A stretch of 64,000 nt of DNA from Diplonema papillatum (GCA_030068145.1 JAPJBO010000025.1:102501-166500), one strand, 5' to 3'; positions 22,056-33,200 are shown, numbered from the stretch's first letter. Notes: generated by a model not told the origin, from the letters alone. Numbers and translations: made by a program.

Positions 22056-24263
22056 GGGGAGGTGCGCTGCGGCGCCTGCGGAGAGTGCCTGGGCGTCGCG
22101 GAAGTCGAGGCGATTGCGCACGGGGACGACGGGCTGAAGGCCGCGCTGAAGGAAGCGTCGGTGCGCAGGTGCGTCGCGCAGGGCAGCTGGCGGCTGCCGC
22201 GGGATCCTGCCGAAGGATTCCAAGCGCAACGTCTGCTCCGAGTGCGGGTTGCCCCGACAGTCGACTGATGCCTGAAGAGAATGCCGCAGCGAGCACGCAT
22301 TACCAACCCCCGAGACACAGGAGTAGACACCCCTGTACACAAGAGGAGCAGTTTACGTTCCGATGTGACAAAACAAAACATGACAACAACCGACTAGCTT
22401 TCATCGCCGACAACACAACCACGAAAAAAAGACGCCAAATCCAAGCAACTTCGGCCGGTAGAAGAAGCCGATACCTGCAGCAAACAACAGCTTTCGAGTG
22501 GGCTGGTCTGACGCTGGTTTGTTGTCATCGGGGGGGAAACTGTTTTGGTGCGGGGACACGGCGTCTGCCGCCGGTGCGCGGGGCCGTGGCTGCGGGCGCT
22601 GGCGGGGGGGGGAGGCGAGGTGCGCTGCGGAGAGTGCCTAGGCGTCGCGGAATTAGAGGCGATCGCGCACGGGGACGACGGGCTGAAGGCGGCGCTGAAG
22701 GAAGCGTCGGCGCGCAGGTGCGTCGCGCAGGGCATGGCGGCGGCGTGCCCCGCCGCCGGCTGCCGCGGGATCCTGCCGAAGGATTCCAAGCGCAGCGTCT
22801 GCTCCGAGTGCGGGTTGCCCCGACAGTCGACTGATGCCTGAGGAAAATGCGGCAGAGAGCACGCATTGCCAACCTCTAGTCCACAGGAGTAAACAACGCG
22901 AGAACAAGGAACCCTTGCACACAAGAGGAGCAGTGTACGTTCCGACGTGACAAAAAGCATATCATGACAGCAACCGACTAGCTTTCATCGCCGACAACAC
23001 AACCACGAAAAAAAACACCAAATCCAAGCAACTTCGGCCGGTAGAAGAAGCCGATGCCTGTAGCAAACAACTGCTTTCGAGTGGGCTGGTCTGACTGATG
23101 GTTGATGTCATCGGGGGAAAAAAGGTTCTGGTGCGGGGACACGGCGTCTGCCGCCGGTGCGCGGGGCCGTGGCTGAGGGCGCTGGCGGGGGAGGGGGGCC
23201 AGGTGCGCTGCGGCGCCTGCGGAGAGTGCCTGGACGTCGCGGAAGTAGAGGCGATCGCGCATGGGAACGACGGGCTGAAGGCGGCGCTGAAGGAAGCGTC
23301 GGTGCGCAGGTGCGTCGCGCAGGGCATGGCGGCGGCGTGCCCCGCCGCCGGCTGCCGCGGGATCCTGCCGAAGGATTCCAAGCGCAACGTCTGCTCCGAG
23401 TGCGGGTTGCCCCGACAGTCGACTGATGCCTGAAGAAAATGCGGCAGAGAGCACGAATTGTCAACCCCTGTTCCACCGGAGTAGGCATCGGAACACGGAA
23501 CCCCCCGACGTGACGAAACAAACCATAGAACCAACCGACTAGCTTTCATCGCCGATAACACAACCACAAAAAAAGACGCTAATCCAAGCAAGCAACTTGG
23601 CCCGGTAGAGGAAGCCTGCGCATAGCAAACAACTGCCTTCGAGTGGGCTGTCTGACGTTGGTTTGCCCTGAGAAGTCGTCGGGGGAAAAAAGGTTCCTGC
23701 GGAGAGTGCCTGGACGTTGCGGAAGTCGAGGCAGTCGCGCACGGGGACGACGGGCTGAAGGCCGCGCTGAAGGAAGCGTCGTTGCGCAGGTGCGTCGCGC
23801 AGGCCAGCTGGCGCGGAATCCTGCCTAAGAAATCTGAGTGCAACGTCTGCTCCGAGTGCGGCGCCTGGGTTGCCCCGGCAGTCGACTGACGCCTCAGGAA
23901 TTGCGGCAGGGCACGCGTTGCCAACCCCTGGTCCGAAGGAGTAAACAGCGAGAACAAGGAACCCTTGTACGCAAGAGGAGCACAGTGATAAACTAAGTCA
24001 CAAAACCAACCGACACGCGTCCATCGCCGACAACACAACCACAAAAAGGGCGCGAATTCAAGCAACTTCTGCCGGTGGAGGTAACCTACCTGGACACGGT
24101 CTGCCGCTGATGCGCAGGGCCGTGGCTGCGCTGAGGGAAACGGTCGCGCAGGGCATGGCGGCGGGGTGCCCCGCCGCCGGCTGCGCGGGATCCTGCCGAA
24201 GGAATCCGAGTGCAACGTCTGCTCCGAGTGCGGCGCCTGGGTTGCCCCGGCAGTCGACTGATG
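22056..24263 (+). pseudogene. Five decayed copies of the RBR-like gene's 3' end
   Basis: Copies of the cysteine-rich 3' coding part with the gene's own stop context lie at about 22056-22268, 22545-22832, 23126-23424, 23695-23890 and 24094-24262. They start at different points inside the exon and are separated by 200-285 bp of the gene's 3' flank. That flank carries GCCGGTAGAAGAAG and AACTGCTTTCGAGTGGGCTG. Copies one to three are the best preserved; four and five have large internal losses. None has the N-terminal two thirds. Confidence 0.92.
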
Positions 24264-24593
24264 CCTGAAGAAAATGCGGCAGAGACGCATTGCCAACTGC
24301 TAATCCACCCCCTAAACCCTAGCGACCGAGGGAACCTCACGTCAGGGTCTACTTCTTTGTCGCCGTCCGCTCGCCTTTCTGGTTGCACGCGGCCCGGGAC
24401 CGTTCGCCGCTTTGCTGCGGCGTCTGGTGGTGCTGGTTCGCCTTGATCCTTCGACTAGTTTCGAGCGCAGGTGAGTCCCCGCGCTTTTGTCCACGTAATC
24501 CCTCGTGTCGTTGCGATATCTGGTCGGTCGTGTGGGGGGCTGTTCTAGCTATTTTGTTCATCAAAGGCCGAGGGCCACGGTGCCAGAAACCCT

Positions 24594-24670
24594 GTCGTTG
24601 ATCTGCTTCGCGGTCGCCTTCTCTTCGTTGTGCGAGCCCGGAGTCAGCGCCAGCTCCAGCTTCCACCGTG
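24594..24670 (-). pseudogene. Inverted CIA2 exon fragment
   Basis: The reverse complement matches about 16305-16383 of the CIA2 exon (encoding WKLELALTPGSHN and the start of the ERV helix). It faces a plus-strand fragment of the adjacent CIA2 sequence at 24728-24800. Confidence 0.85.
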
Positions 24671-24727
24671 TAAGCGGCGGCCTCGAGCATCACGAGCGAT
24701 CGCGCATACTTTTGGGGGAGTACAGCT

Positions 24728-24910
24728 GGTTGAGAACGAGCAGATCCTGCGGGAAATCCTGCAGTGCACCGACGACGAAGTGCGCGCGCAGCGAAGCAGG
24801 CGAAGATGCCCCGCCGACCCACTCCGTTCACACGGGACAAGAAATGTCTTTGCGTCTTGAGGACGAAAAGTTCCTGAAGTGCACGAAAACCCGCAAAGAT
24901 GCCCCAACCA
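24728..24910 (+). pseudogene. CIA2 3'-end fragment with flank
   Basis: Encodes ENEQILREILQCTDDEV, equivalent to the CIA2 C-terminus, followed by the CIA2 downstream flank (GTCTTTGCGTCTTGAGGAC). It marks the start of a shrunken copy of the CIA2-to-RBR interval that continues to about 26310. Confidence 0.85.
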
Positions 24911-24911
24911 T

Positions 24912-25500
24912 AAGTGATCAGGACCGCACCCAGCATCTTGCGCTGATCGGTGGTCAGGCCGCCCTTTTTGGCCGATCAGTCGTTTGGCGTTGCCTATGAG
25001 CACCCAACAATTGATTGGTCTAGCCTTTTTTTTGGCAGTCCGGCTATGGCCGCCCTGTTTAACCGATCAGCCGTTTAGCGTGATGACTAAACTGTCCATC
25101 GTGTCACGGAGCAGAAGGCCCCAACCTTCCATAATGCTCGATCGGCATTTTCAAAAGCTGCCACCGCACGCAAGCTCCAAAACGTCTTTTTTGCCCGACG
25201 GGCCATCGCCGCCCTGATGGCACACATCGTCATTGCCTAGCCCTTGGCACACTTCCTTGAATAGGTCCCCTTCGGGTCTTGTGCTTTTGTTTGTCTCGCC
25301 ACGATGACAGTCCTCCTTGCCGCCGAGCCTTTCTGTAGCGCTTTCTTTTCATTACGATCTTGCAACTGCCGGCGTTGACGTTCCAGCAAAAGTTCTCAAG
25401 CGAAGTTCTCGAGCGCGACGATCAAGACGAGCTACAGAGGCGAAAGCATGACACATCACGTGCGAAGAGATAACCGCGCCGCCGGCGATGCAGATTATCG
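24912..25500. repeat. Segmental copy of 17880-19070
   Basis: Matches the interval between CIA2 and the RBR gene in the same order: GGCGTTGCCTATGAGCACCC, then CAGTCCGGCTATGGCC, then TTTTCAAAAGCTGCCACC, then one 112-bp satellite unit. Indels are frequent. It ends at an inverted family B fragment (25485-25545). Confidence 0.88.
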
Positions 25501-25738
25501 CCACAGATTCTTTGCATTCTGTTAGCCAACCCAAACTCAAGCGAACTACGAAGGTGTCGGTGTCGCGAGAACCCCCGGAAATGACTAGCCACGTAGAAAC
25601 TGAAAGCGCACACCTAGAAGTCGAATAGACGGCAAGCGGCAACAAAGACACACACGCACTGGTACAGGAGATTTGTAACTCCCGGATCCTGAAGCGAACT
25701 TTTTCACTCTAAACGTGTTGTCGATGTTGGTCGCATGC

Positions 25739-26310
25739 GCCCAGCTGGATGCCAACAGGAACCAGCCTCCATCATGCCACCCTTTGGCGGCAATTCCGAA
25801 GCGCATCCTCCAGCAGTTGCTCGACAGCTTCAGCGAACTCTTCGGGCAGAATCGAAGCGGCAAAGTCTTAATTATTAGATTCGCGGTTAAACGAAGCTAG
25901 CGCACAAGGGTGTGTCTAATCTTGCACCTACTTTTCGCTACCAAATAGCTGCTCGAACCTAACTCTATCTCAGTCACTCTCTCGAGGTTGCGGGTTGTTC
26001 TTAAGGTCTGTGTGCGTTCTGTACTACGTGCAGGTTCATCCAGATACGCCCTTCGGCGCGTCATCCCCGAGGACCCAATTCCCTCGCTCGCTCTTTCACC
26101 AGGCAAAGCTGCCCGCGACAGGCCCCAACCGGGTGAAGCCGTCCTTCGAGAAGGGCGTCGGCAGCCCGCCGAAGACGCGCGTCTCGTGGGCTTTCGAACA
26201 CGAGGACCAGTACCTCGTGTTCGAAGACCTCTGGCACGCGGATAAAGAGTGGGTGGCCCGGTACATCAAGGAGTACCACAACGCCTTGGCGGCGGCCTCC
26301 TCCAGTATTT
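25739..26310 (+). pseudogene. Decayed copy of the RBR-like gene's 5' half
   Basis: Segments match the start of the gene (CCCAGCTGGATGCC, then the LQQLL and FSELFGQN coding region at about 25797-25860). After a gap of unrelated sequence they match the region around FEHEDQYLVFEDLW (26060-26300). The frame is broken and the C-terminal zinc-binding part is absent. Confidence 0.88.
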
Positions 26311-26419
26311 ACGACAAAGATTTCCGTCTGATTCTCATCGCAACCACTGAGGTTGGGTTGGGCTGGCATGGTAGTGCTTGCCTGTTGATTACCAATTCTA
26401 CTTAACCACATACGGACGG

Positions 26420-27100
26420 GGGGGGGGGGGGGCAGCGCTCTTGTTAAGGATCAGCCACTTTGGCCGGATGGCCGGATAAACCAGACCCCCCCCCCCCCCC
26501 TCTACAGTGCAGTTGCCTTGGAGGCTGGGTGGTCAAATTCTCTAAGGTGAAATGGTCAAAATTTCCTGCCAAAAGTGGGCCCACAAAAATTTTCCAAAGT
26601 GTGGTATTTGGGGTATTTGGGGCAAAAAAAAAATTTTTTTTTTCTGACCGCCCACCGTGGTGACCACCTTAGAGTGTGACAGGTAGCGTCTCCCCCCTCC
26701 ACAGTGAAAATAGCCTGAGGGGGGGGGGGGGGGGGGGGGTCAGCCGGCTGATGGATGGATGGATGGTTCTTAACAAGATGCCTGGGGGGGGGGGGGGGGG
26801 CAGCGCTCTTGTTAAGGATCAGCCACTTTGGCCGGATGGCCGGATAAACCAGACCCCTCCCCCCCCCCTCTACAGTGCAGTTGCCTTGGAGGCTGGGTGG
26901 TCAAATTCTCTAAGGTGAAATGGTCAAAATTCCCTGCCAAAAGTGGGCCCACAAAAATTTTCCAAAGTGTGGTATTTGGGGTATTTGGGGCAAAAAAAAA
27001 TTTTTTTTTTCTGACCGCCCACCGTGGTGACCACCTTAGAGTGTGACAGGTAGCGTCTCCCCCCTCCACAGTGAAAATAGCCTGAGGGGGGGGGGGGGGG
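26420..27100. repeat. 368-bp tandem duplication bounded by poly-G and poly-C tracts
   Basis: Two nearly identical copies start with CAGCGCTCTTGTTAAGGATC at 26433 and 26801. Each holds a C run, a GGTCAAATTCTCTAAGGTGA segment, paired A and T runs, and a terminal G run of about 18-20. A piece of the unit (GGTCAGCCGGCTGATGGATG) also lies at about 32053-32100, just right of the hAT element. Confidence 0.92.
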
Positions 27101-27103
27101 GGG

Positions 27104-28314
27104 TAGGGGGGGTCAAAAGCTGTCAAAATAGGTCATTTTTTTGGGAACCACATAGGGGCTCCTAAAAGGCAATAAAATTTGGTAAACCGCCCCAGAACCG
27201 TATAGAAATGCCTAAAACATGCTTTTTGGCTGCTGAAGTGCCCCGAAAAGGCCTTTTTACGAGTGCCCAATTTTTGGACTCAGGGTGGACACCGTTTGGT
27301 ACCGGTGTTCTTCTTTTTAGGTGACAACCCCAAAAATAGTGACAGCATGAACCGAAGAAGGAAAACAACACTGCCCAAACCTATGTATTTTTACTCAAAA
27401 GACTATCCTGGGAGTTGGGGATGGTGGGGCTTCGTAGGAGGCATCGACAAGCGACTCAATGAGGTACGGCTTCGTAACGTGCCACCCCCTCGAGTCCTTG
27501 ACGTCAGCGCCAGCTTTCGTAGTGGCCTGTGTCGTGTAGCGTGCTACCGCAAGCTGCAGATACCCTGCCCTGAGCTGCTATGTCGTGGCAGCCCTATGAA
27601 TCCACCGCCGAACCTTTTCGTTCAAGTCCAGTTTTCTATTTTTGTTCAAGCTCAACGTGCGTTGGGGTTAGGTACCAGATACACCCCGGTGACCAGTATT
27701 GTCTTCCGTGCGTGTGCAATGCGACCCTTTCGGGGTGGTGTACGAAAGGCGAACTTGAATAAAAGACACTGTCGCGTGCATCCCTTCAACAAAAACGTTG
27801 GGATCTGGAAAATCCCACTACGGATGCGAGCATCTCATTGTTTTTCTCGGAAAGACATCGAACTTTGTGAATATCGCCCCAGCAGCAGTTCGGGGAAGAG
27901 CTGCTGCCTGCGGTGTCAACAACACCTCAGCTTGCGCAAGACTCAGAGAGCCTTTTGGGACGTTGTTAACCATCCAGACGAGCAACGTTCATAGCTGCCT
28001 TCCTCCTGGGTGTCGTTTGCCCTTTTGTTGCTTCCATTTGTGGCTGCCTGCACGTGATTGTAGCCTCATCTTTGCATGGTATGAACAGTGAAGCACACAC
28101 ACAGGCTGCTAGCCGGTACCAAACGGTGTCCACCCTAAAACCATCAACTAATACACCCCCCCCTGGGCCATTTTCCATGAAACTTTCCCCAAAAACACGT
28201 TTCCGGGCATTTCTGAGGCGGGTTGCATGTTTTTTTAGCCTTAAACTGCCGTTAAGTCTACAGGCTGAAAATGTCACCATTTTGACGCAAAAAAAGACCT
28301 TTTGACCCCCCCTA
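27104..28314. mobile_element. Long-TIR element of about 1.2 kb
   Basis: The left end TAGGGGGGGTCAAAAG is matched inverted at the right end (CTTTTGACCCCCCCTA). Similarity continues in patches for about 200 bp, including an exact inverted 24-bp match between about 27287 and 28140 centred on ACCGTTTGGTACC. The interior has one 243-codon open frame (27263-27994) rich in Arg, Pro and Cys with no recognised domain. It may be a foldback or MULE-like non-autonomous element. Its right end abuts the hAT element. Confidence 0.65.
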
Positions 28315-28659
28315 GGGCTAAGTTGGATGGAAACGCCGTTTCTTTTGGATTTTCCAAAACATGGAAACGGAAACGGAAACGGAAACGGAAACGTTTCCGT
28401 TTTTTTTAAAAGAAACGCCGGAAGGCTCCTGCAGAGGGGAGAAGGGGAACTTCCCTGCACTGGCAGGTCACCATAATGCTCCTATGGCACTGCAGTATCC
28501 ACCAGTTTGTAGCCTACCCTCATTCCGCTCTTCTTCCGCTCTACTTTTTCCACTTCTTCTATCTTCGAGACATTCCTTTTTTCACCCGTGGATCGTTGCT
28601 GACCATTTAAAGTCCTGGCATTCTTGAAGCCCATGCAGCCAGGCATGACGCATAGGATG

Positions 28660-28945
28660 ATGCCACGGGCAAATGAGGTCGTGATGAAGCGAACACCACA
28701 CACGATAAATATACTTAAAATAGTTGGGATGAACCCACTATAGGCAACACTCAAAATGGCTGTGATGAAGCATTCGCCGCATACAGGCAAATAGCACCAT
28801 AGTAGTCGTGATGGCGCGTACCCGCGCACGGGCATCGCACTAAAAATGAAGACACAGGCAAATGAGATCTGAAATTGTCATGATGAAGCGTTCACCATAC
28901 GCGGACAACTAGCACGCATGATAGTCGTGATGTCGCGTTCACCAC
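28660..28945. repeat. Subterminal degenerate repeats of the hAT element
   Basis: The motif GTCGTGATGAAGCG, followed by a variant of TTCACCA, recurs about six times between about 28678 and 28945, spaced 40-90 bp, in the 5' non-coding part. hAT elements commonly carry short subterminal repeats bound by the transposase; that role is inferred here. Confidence 0.55.
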
Positions 28946-29080
28946 CCAGCATATGACTTTAAATGACTCAGTGAAGTGCAAACGACATTCAAAGTTGTCG
29001 AGATGAAACAAGTCAAAATCAAAAGTAAAGTCGCATTCTTGACAAAATGCAGGCATCGAGATTAAGGACAATAAAAAAAT

Positions 29081-31027
29081 ATGGTCGGAAAGCGTTTCGC
29101 TACCGAGAGTGTGTGGGAGTCGGTGGAGATAACTACCGTGCAAGGGAAAAGTAAGCAGGTCAAATGCCTCTTCTGCGAACAAAACTTCACGGTTGCTTCT
29201 ACCAGCCGCCTTGTCGCTCACCTTCTCCAGCAGCCCGGGCAGGGTGTGGCGATCTGTGCGCCGAAGGAAGACAAGAAGAACGCTCACAAAGCCCTTGTCG
29301 AAAGAGTGACTGGCGAAGTGTCCAAAACGAAGACTTTGAAGAAACAGAAGACCGAGCAAAACGCACCAGCACACCAGTCGATCCAGTCGTTTTTGATTGC
29401 CACCAGCACAAATGAGGATGTTGATCGTGCAGTACGTGACTTTTTCCTCGAGACGGCGACACCATTTGCGAGAGTTGAGCATCGGGCCTTTGTTACGATG
29501 ATAGACAAGATAAGGTTACTCCCGACAACATCGACCTACGTTCCACCCGACCGAAAGAAGCTATCAGGCCCGCTCGTCGATGACGCTGTCAAGCAAATGA
29601 ACGCTAGCGTCAAGGAAGCTTTGTTCCTGCGAGGCGGCAACGGTCTCACGCTGACACACGATGGCTGGACGTCGCAGAAGAAAGCTCCCATCTTCAACGC
29701 GATGCTTTGCACCACTGTTGAAAGTTGGTACATCAGCAACAAAGTCATCACCGAGTCAAAGACAATGGGTGCCGTAGCTAACTACATAGCTGACGTCGTG
29801 AACAATTTGGAGGAGGATGTCAGGGAATCCGTCGTGCACGTTTGCGTTGATGGCGCATGCAGGGAAGCGTTGCCGATTGTAGAGCAACTCCTTCCAAAAA
29901 CGGTCGGCAGCATTTGCCTTCTCCATACCGTAGACCTCGTGTTCGAGGATCAATGCGATTGGAACAAGAAGACGTACGCGACAAGGTTTAGTTACATCAA
30001 CCAAGTCTGCAAGCGTGCGATTGAATTCGTACGCTGGTGGAAAGCAAGAGAGAGGCTCGTGACCCTCCTGAAAGAACACACACCCGTGTGCCTGCTTTGC
30101 CCCATTGACACAAGAATGGGAACCACCTATATTTGTCTGAAAAGACTATTGCGACTGCAAACGCAACTTCGAGCAGTGGTATCCTCCGCCTTGTTCTCCA
30201 ACTGGCGCGCATCGCAGAAAACAGCCGCAGCCAAAACTGCAGCAGATAACCACCGCGCTCTCGTAATTGGAGACGACCTGTGGGAAGACGTGGCAAATGT
30301 GTGCACCTTGTCCGAACCGACGTGGTCATTCCTCCGCGTGCTTGACACTGAGGCAACACAAGAAACGAACACCGGTGCTCCTGTATGTATAGGTAATGCA
30401 CGCATGCGGTGGGAAGAATACGTTACTCAACTCCAAGCCCTGGACCTCAATCTTCTGCTCACGGAGGAACGTCGCGCGGACTTGGTGCACCATGCAGAGG
30501 AACGATGGGACTACGCTGTGAGGCCAGTCCACAACGCGGGCTTTGCTTTGCATCCCGCAACGCGTATGGAAGCGCGATCCTGCAGCAAGGCAAAATCCGG
30601 GTTGCAGTTAATCCTCAACCGGTTTCTACCCAGTGAAGTCGCGCTGACAGCGCTGGAGGAATGGGAGTCGTGGTCTTCGGCTCCCCTTCCGCCAGGGCTG
30701 GCGTCCACTTCAATGCAACATGGGAACCGTGACAAGTGGCCACCGCACAGGTGGTGGTCGTCTTTTGGTGGGGCTTGGCCTGCTCTCCAAAAAGTGTGTG
30801 TAAAGCTTCTGGGACAAATTGTAAACGTCGCTCCATGTGAGCGAGGGTGGTCCGCCTACAGTGAAGTCCTCACTAAAAAGAGATTCAAACTGAAGGACGA
30901 GAAGGCACACCAACTCGCCCGTTTGAAGTACAACACACGGAACTGGACGACTACCCAGGCCGTGCTGTCACACTTTTCCGCAATCAAAGTAGGCGAAGAG
31001 GACGATGAAGAGCCAGGAGACGAGTAG
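29081..31027 (+). CDS. hAT superfamily transposase, intact frame
   Basis: A 648-aa protein, typical size for hAT. It should excise and insert the surrounding element in the nucleus. Domains in order: BED-like zinc finger (C29, C32, H47, C59), a basic linker, a DUF659-type RNase H-fold core (about 128-290) starting PFARVEHRAF, and the C-terminal hAT dimerisation region (about 560-620, from WWSSFGGAWPAL). Candidate catalytic residues are D194 in LTHDGWTS, D257 in VVHVCVDGA and E587 in CERGWS. A family-typical C279 and H282 follow the second Asp. The ATG at 29081 is the first in frame and is preceded by AT-richer sequence. The uninterrupted frame contrasts with every other mobile element in the window and suggests recent arrival. 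Confidence 0.93.
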   Translation: MVGKRFATESVWESVEITTVQGKSKQVKCLFCEQNFTVASTSRLVAHLLQQPGQGVAICAPKEDKKNAHKALVERVTGEVSKTKTLKKQKTEQNAPAHQSIQSFLIATSTNEDVDRAVRDFFLETATPFARVEHRAFVTMIDKIRLLPTTSTYVPPDRKKLSGPLVDDAVKQMNASVKEALFLRGGNGLTLTHDGWTSQKKAPIFNAMLCTTVESWYISNKVITESKTMGAVANYIADVVNNLEEDVRESVVHVCVDGACREALPIVEQLLPKTVGSICLLHTVDLVFEDQCDWNKKTYATRFSYINQVCKRAIEFVRWWKARERLVTLLKEHTPVCLLCPIDTRMGTTYICLKRLLRLQTQLRAVVSSALFSNWRASQKTAAAKTAADNHRALVIGDDLWEDVANVCTLSEPTWSFLRVLDTEATQETNTGAPVCIGNARMRWEEYVTQLQALDLNLLLTEERRADLVHHAEERWDYAVRPVHNAGFALHPATRMEARSCSKAKSGLQLILNRFLPSEVALTALEEWESWSSAPLPPGLASTSMQHGNRDKWPPHRWWSSFGGAWPALQKVCVKLLGQIVNVAPCERGWSAYSEVLTKKRFKLKDEKAHQLARLKYNTRNWTTTQAVLSHFSAIKVGEEDDEEPGDE

Positions 31028-31940
31028 GCGCAAACGACTCACTCGCAATCTATATGTAAGATTTTGATGGGGGGCATATTATTCGTCACCCGACACTCTC
31101 CGTTTTCTTCTTGACAAACGTTGGTTCCCTTTCAAAAGGCCGTTCTCAGTTAGGGCGGCCTTTTGCGTTTTCCTTTTTCTTCTTCATCTTCTTCTTCTTC
31201 TTCTTGACAAACGTTGCTTCCCTTTTTTGCGTACACACGTACAGTAGTCGACATAGTTGCGACGATACCTACTGTAACACACTGTGCGAAACCAACCGCA
31301 TTACAGAGTCAGAACCAACCACACTTCTTCTACTCGTTTCTTTGTATCAAGTCGTTCTACAACGTCTCTACCTGTTTAGAGTGCAAGCTCACCTTTTTAC
31401 CACACTTCTTATCATAAGCGGCATCCCAGTATGCATAGTCTTCATTACAGGCGTCGGCGAATTGCGTACTCTTCTTTTCTTTTTTTCTTTTTTCTTGAAA
31501 GTATGCTGATACTGCAGGGAATAGTTGACTACACCTCTTGAGTGCTAACCGCGATTGGGAGTCGGGAGAACCTACAAAGCACCCGTTCGTGAGAAAAAGC
31601 GAAGAATAAGGACGCCTTTTCCATCTGTCTTTGTCAAGAGCTGCAACTCAACCATTCTTCCTTTTCTTCCACCTTTGCGACAGGTACACCTCATCCGAAT
31701 GCTGTGTTCTGCTGCCACCACACTTGAATGCAAACACTGCTCCGTTTTACTCCCGTATCTGCGGGGATGAGACGACAACTGCTACTACTTATTTCTTCCT
31801 TTTTATTCCTCTCGTTGCCCCAAGTTCAAGATTCTTTCCCACACTGTCTCCTTATTGCTCCTGAGATGCTGTGTCGCTTGTTTGCCTTCCTTACTGACGA
31901 ACCTACAGCCAGTACACCAGCTGTCGCACCAGCCGTTTCT
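31028..31940. other. 3' non-coding part of the hAT element
   Basis: C/T-rich on the plus strand (TTCTTCTTC runs near 31170-31205 and 31465-31500), without a coding pattern. It probably contains the transposase 3' UTR. I see no clear poly-A signal. Confidence 0.5.
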
Positions 31941-32189
31941 TTTGAAAGGAAACGGCGTTTCCATACACCGGCAAAAAGAAGGAAACGGAAACGGAAACGG
32001 AAACGGAAACGTTTCCAACGTTTCCATCCTACATAGCCCTAGGGGGGGGGGGGGGTCAGCCGGCTGATGGATGGATGGATGGTTCTTAACAAGATGCCTG
32101 GGGGGGGGTTAATTTGCAAAAAAGGGGACTTTTTAGGGTAAGCCACCGGCTATACTCAGAGTTGGGGAAGATGGGTCAGAAATAGGAAC

Positions 32190-32400
32190 CGAGGGGCGCA
32201 TTTGAAAGATTTCGTGGCATATCTTTCAAATGCGCACCTCGGAGCTAAATGAGAAATCATTAACGCACCACAAGATGAGCATACGAAGTCGACCATGCAC
32301 CAGAAACAAGAATCTGCACAAAGTCACCGGGCACCCCCTGAAGAATGTTCTTCTCAGCGCAAGGGTGTGCCATATCTTGTTTCTGGTCCCTGTGACTTCA
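32190..32400. repeat. Hairpin and inverted repeat next to the piggyBac remnant
   Basis: GCGCATTTGAAAGAT and its near-complement ATCTTTCAAATGCGC flank a short loop at 32197-32237. A second pair (ACCAGAAACAAGA near 32300 and TCTTGTTTCTGGT near 32375) brackets 32290-32390. They may be terminal structures of a decayed element, but no TTAA-flanked end is evident. Confidence 0.6.
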
Positions 32401-32446
32401 TAATACGTTGCGCAGACTCAGAGAAACAATAGTCGGTGTCAAGGAG

Positions 32447-33200
32447 CTACTTGTATGGCACACACAAAAAGCACAGCGATACGTTCATAAGCCACTCGCC
32501 TTCGCTGGGAAGATGAGTTTTGACAGGGTTTTGGATCGCGGTGTACGCTTCTTTTCCGCGCGGTGCTGGCGACTTTGCTCGTCTCTTCGCCTGTGTTGTC
32601 GGGGCTCCGGAATAGTCTGGCCTCATTTGCTTCCGTATCTGCCCCGCCAATACAACGGCCTTGATGCCGTAGCGGTGGCGTTTCTGGGGTATGAACTGCT
32701 TGAAACTGAGGCGGCCGTTGAATCGGATCACCGATTCGTCAAAGGACAAGTGCCTACCTGGTACATACGCACTTGGCCCATCCTTCGGCCACCATGTCAA
32801 AGCAGTTGTTTATTTTCTTCAGACGATGGTCATCGTCGACACTGTTGTCGGTAAAGTCTAAGTTGTAAAGAACCTCGAGCCATCGATCACGAGACATCGT
32901 TTGGCCGAAGATGGGCATGTAGTCAACCGGATGGGTGGACCAGTAGGCTTTGAGGTCACCTTTCACACTGAGGCCCATGGCGAGAGTAATCCCGAGCCAT
33001 TTCAGTGTCTCTGGAACGTCTGGGACCTTGAATGTGCTCTCCCTCCCCTTTGCAGATTTTGTTCTGCATACACTCAACTCTGGCCTAGAATCTTTCCCAC
33101 CACCTCATCGGTGAAAATTGGCGGAAGATTGACAACGGGGTTGCACGGTCAAGATCGCCCTGGGGACCGACTTTGGTGGTGTCGAACGGGATCTCCGGAG
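32447..33200 (-). pseudogene. piggyBac-type transposase remnant (DDE_Tnp_1_7)
   Basis: Minus-strand frames read LKWLGITLAMGLSVKGDLKA, YWSTHPVDYMPIFGQTMSRD and RWLEVLYNLDFTDN (32754-33077), then HLSFDESVIRFNGRLSFKQF and IPQKRHRYGIK (32447-32800). These are the N-terminal half of the piggyBac catalytic domain, including the D of the DES motif. The two frames overlap out of phase, so there is a frameshift near 32770, and upstream sequence to about 33190 is broken further. The C-terminal half with the later catalytic Asp residues is missing. It belongs to a different superfamily from the neighbouring hAT and is a separate insertion. Confidence 0.88.

Larger units (their letters stand above)
28310..32044 (+). 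mobile_element. hAT transposon with TIRs and 8-bp target-site duplication
   Basis: The termini CTAAGTTGGATGGAAACG (left, from 28318) and, inverted, CTATGTAGGATGGAAACG (right, ending 32036) are flanked by the 8-bp direct repeat CCCTAGGG at 28310-28317 and 32037-32044. An 8-bp duplication is the hAT norm. Because CCCTAGGG is itself a palindrome, part of it could belong to the TIR. Subterminal GGAAAC arrays lie inside both ends (about 28360-28392 and 31978-32012). It encloses one long intact transposase gene. It sits in poly-C/poly-G DNA at the edge of the 1.2-kb element. Confidence 0.85.
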
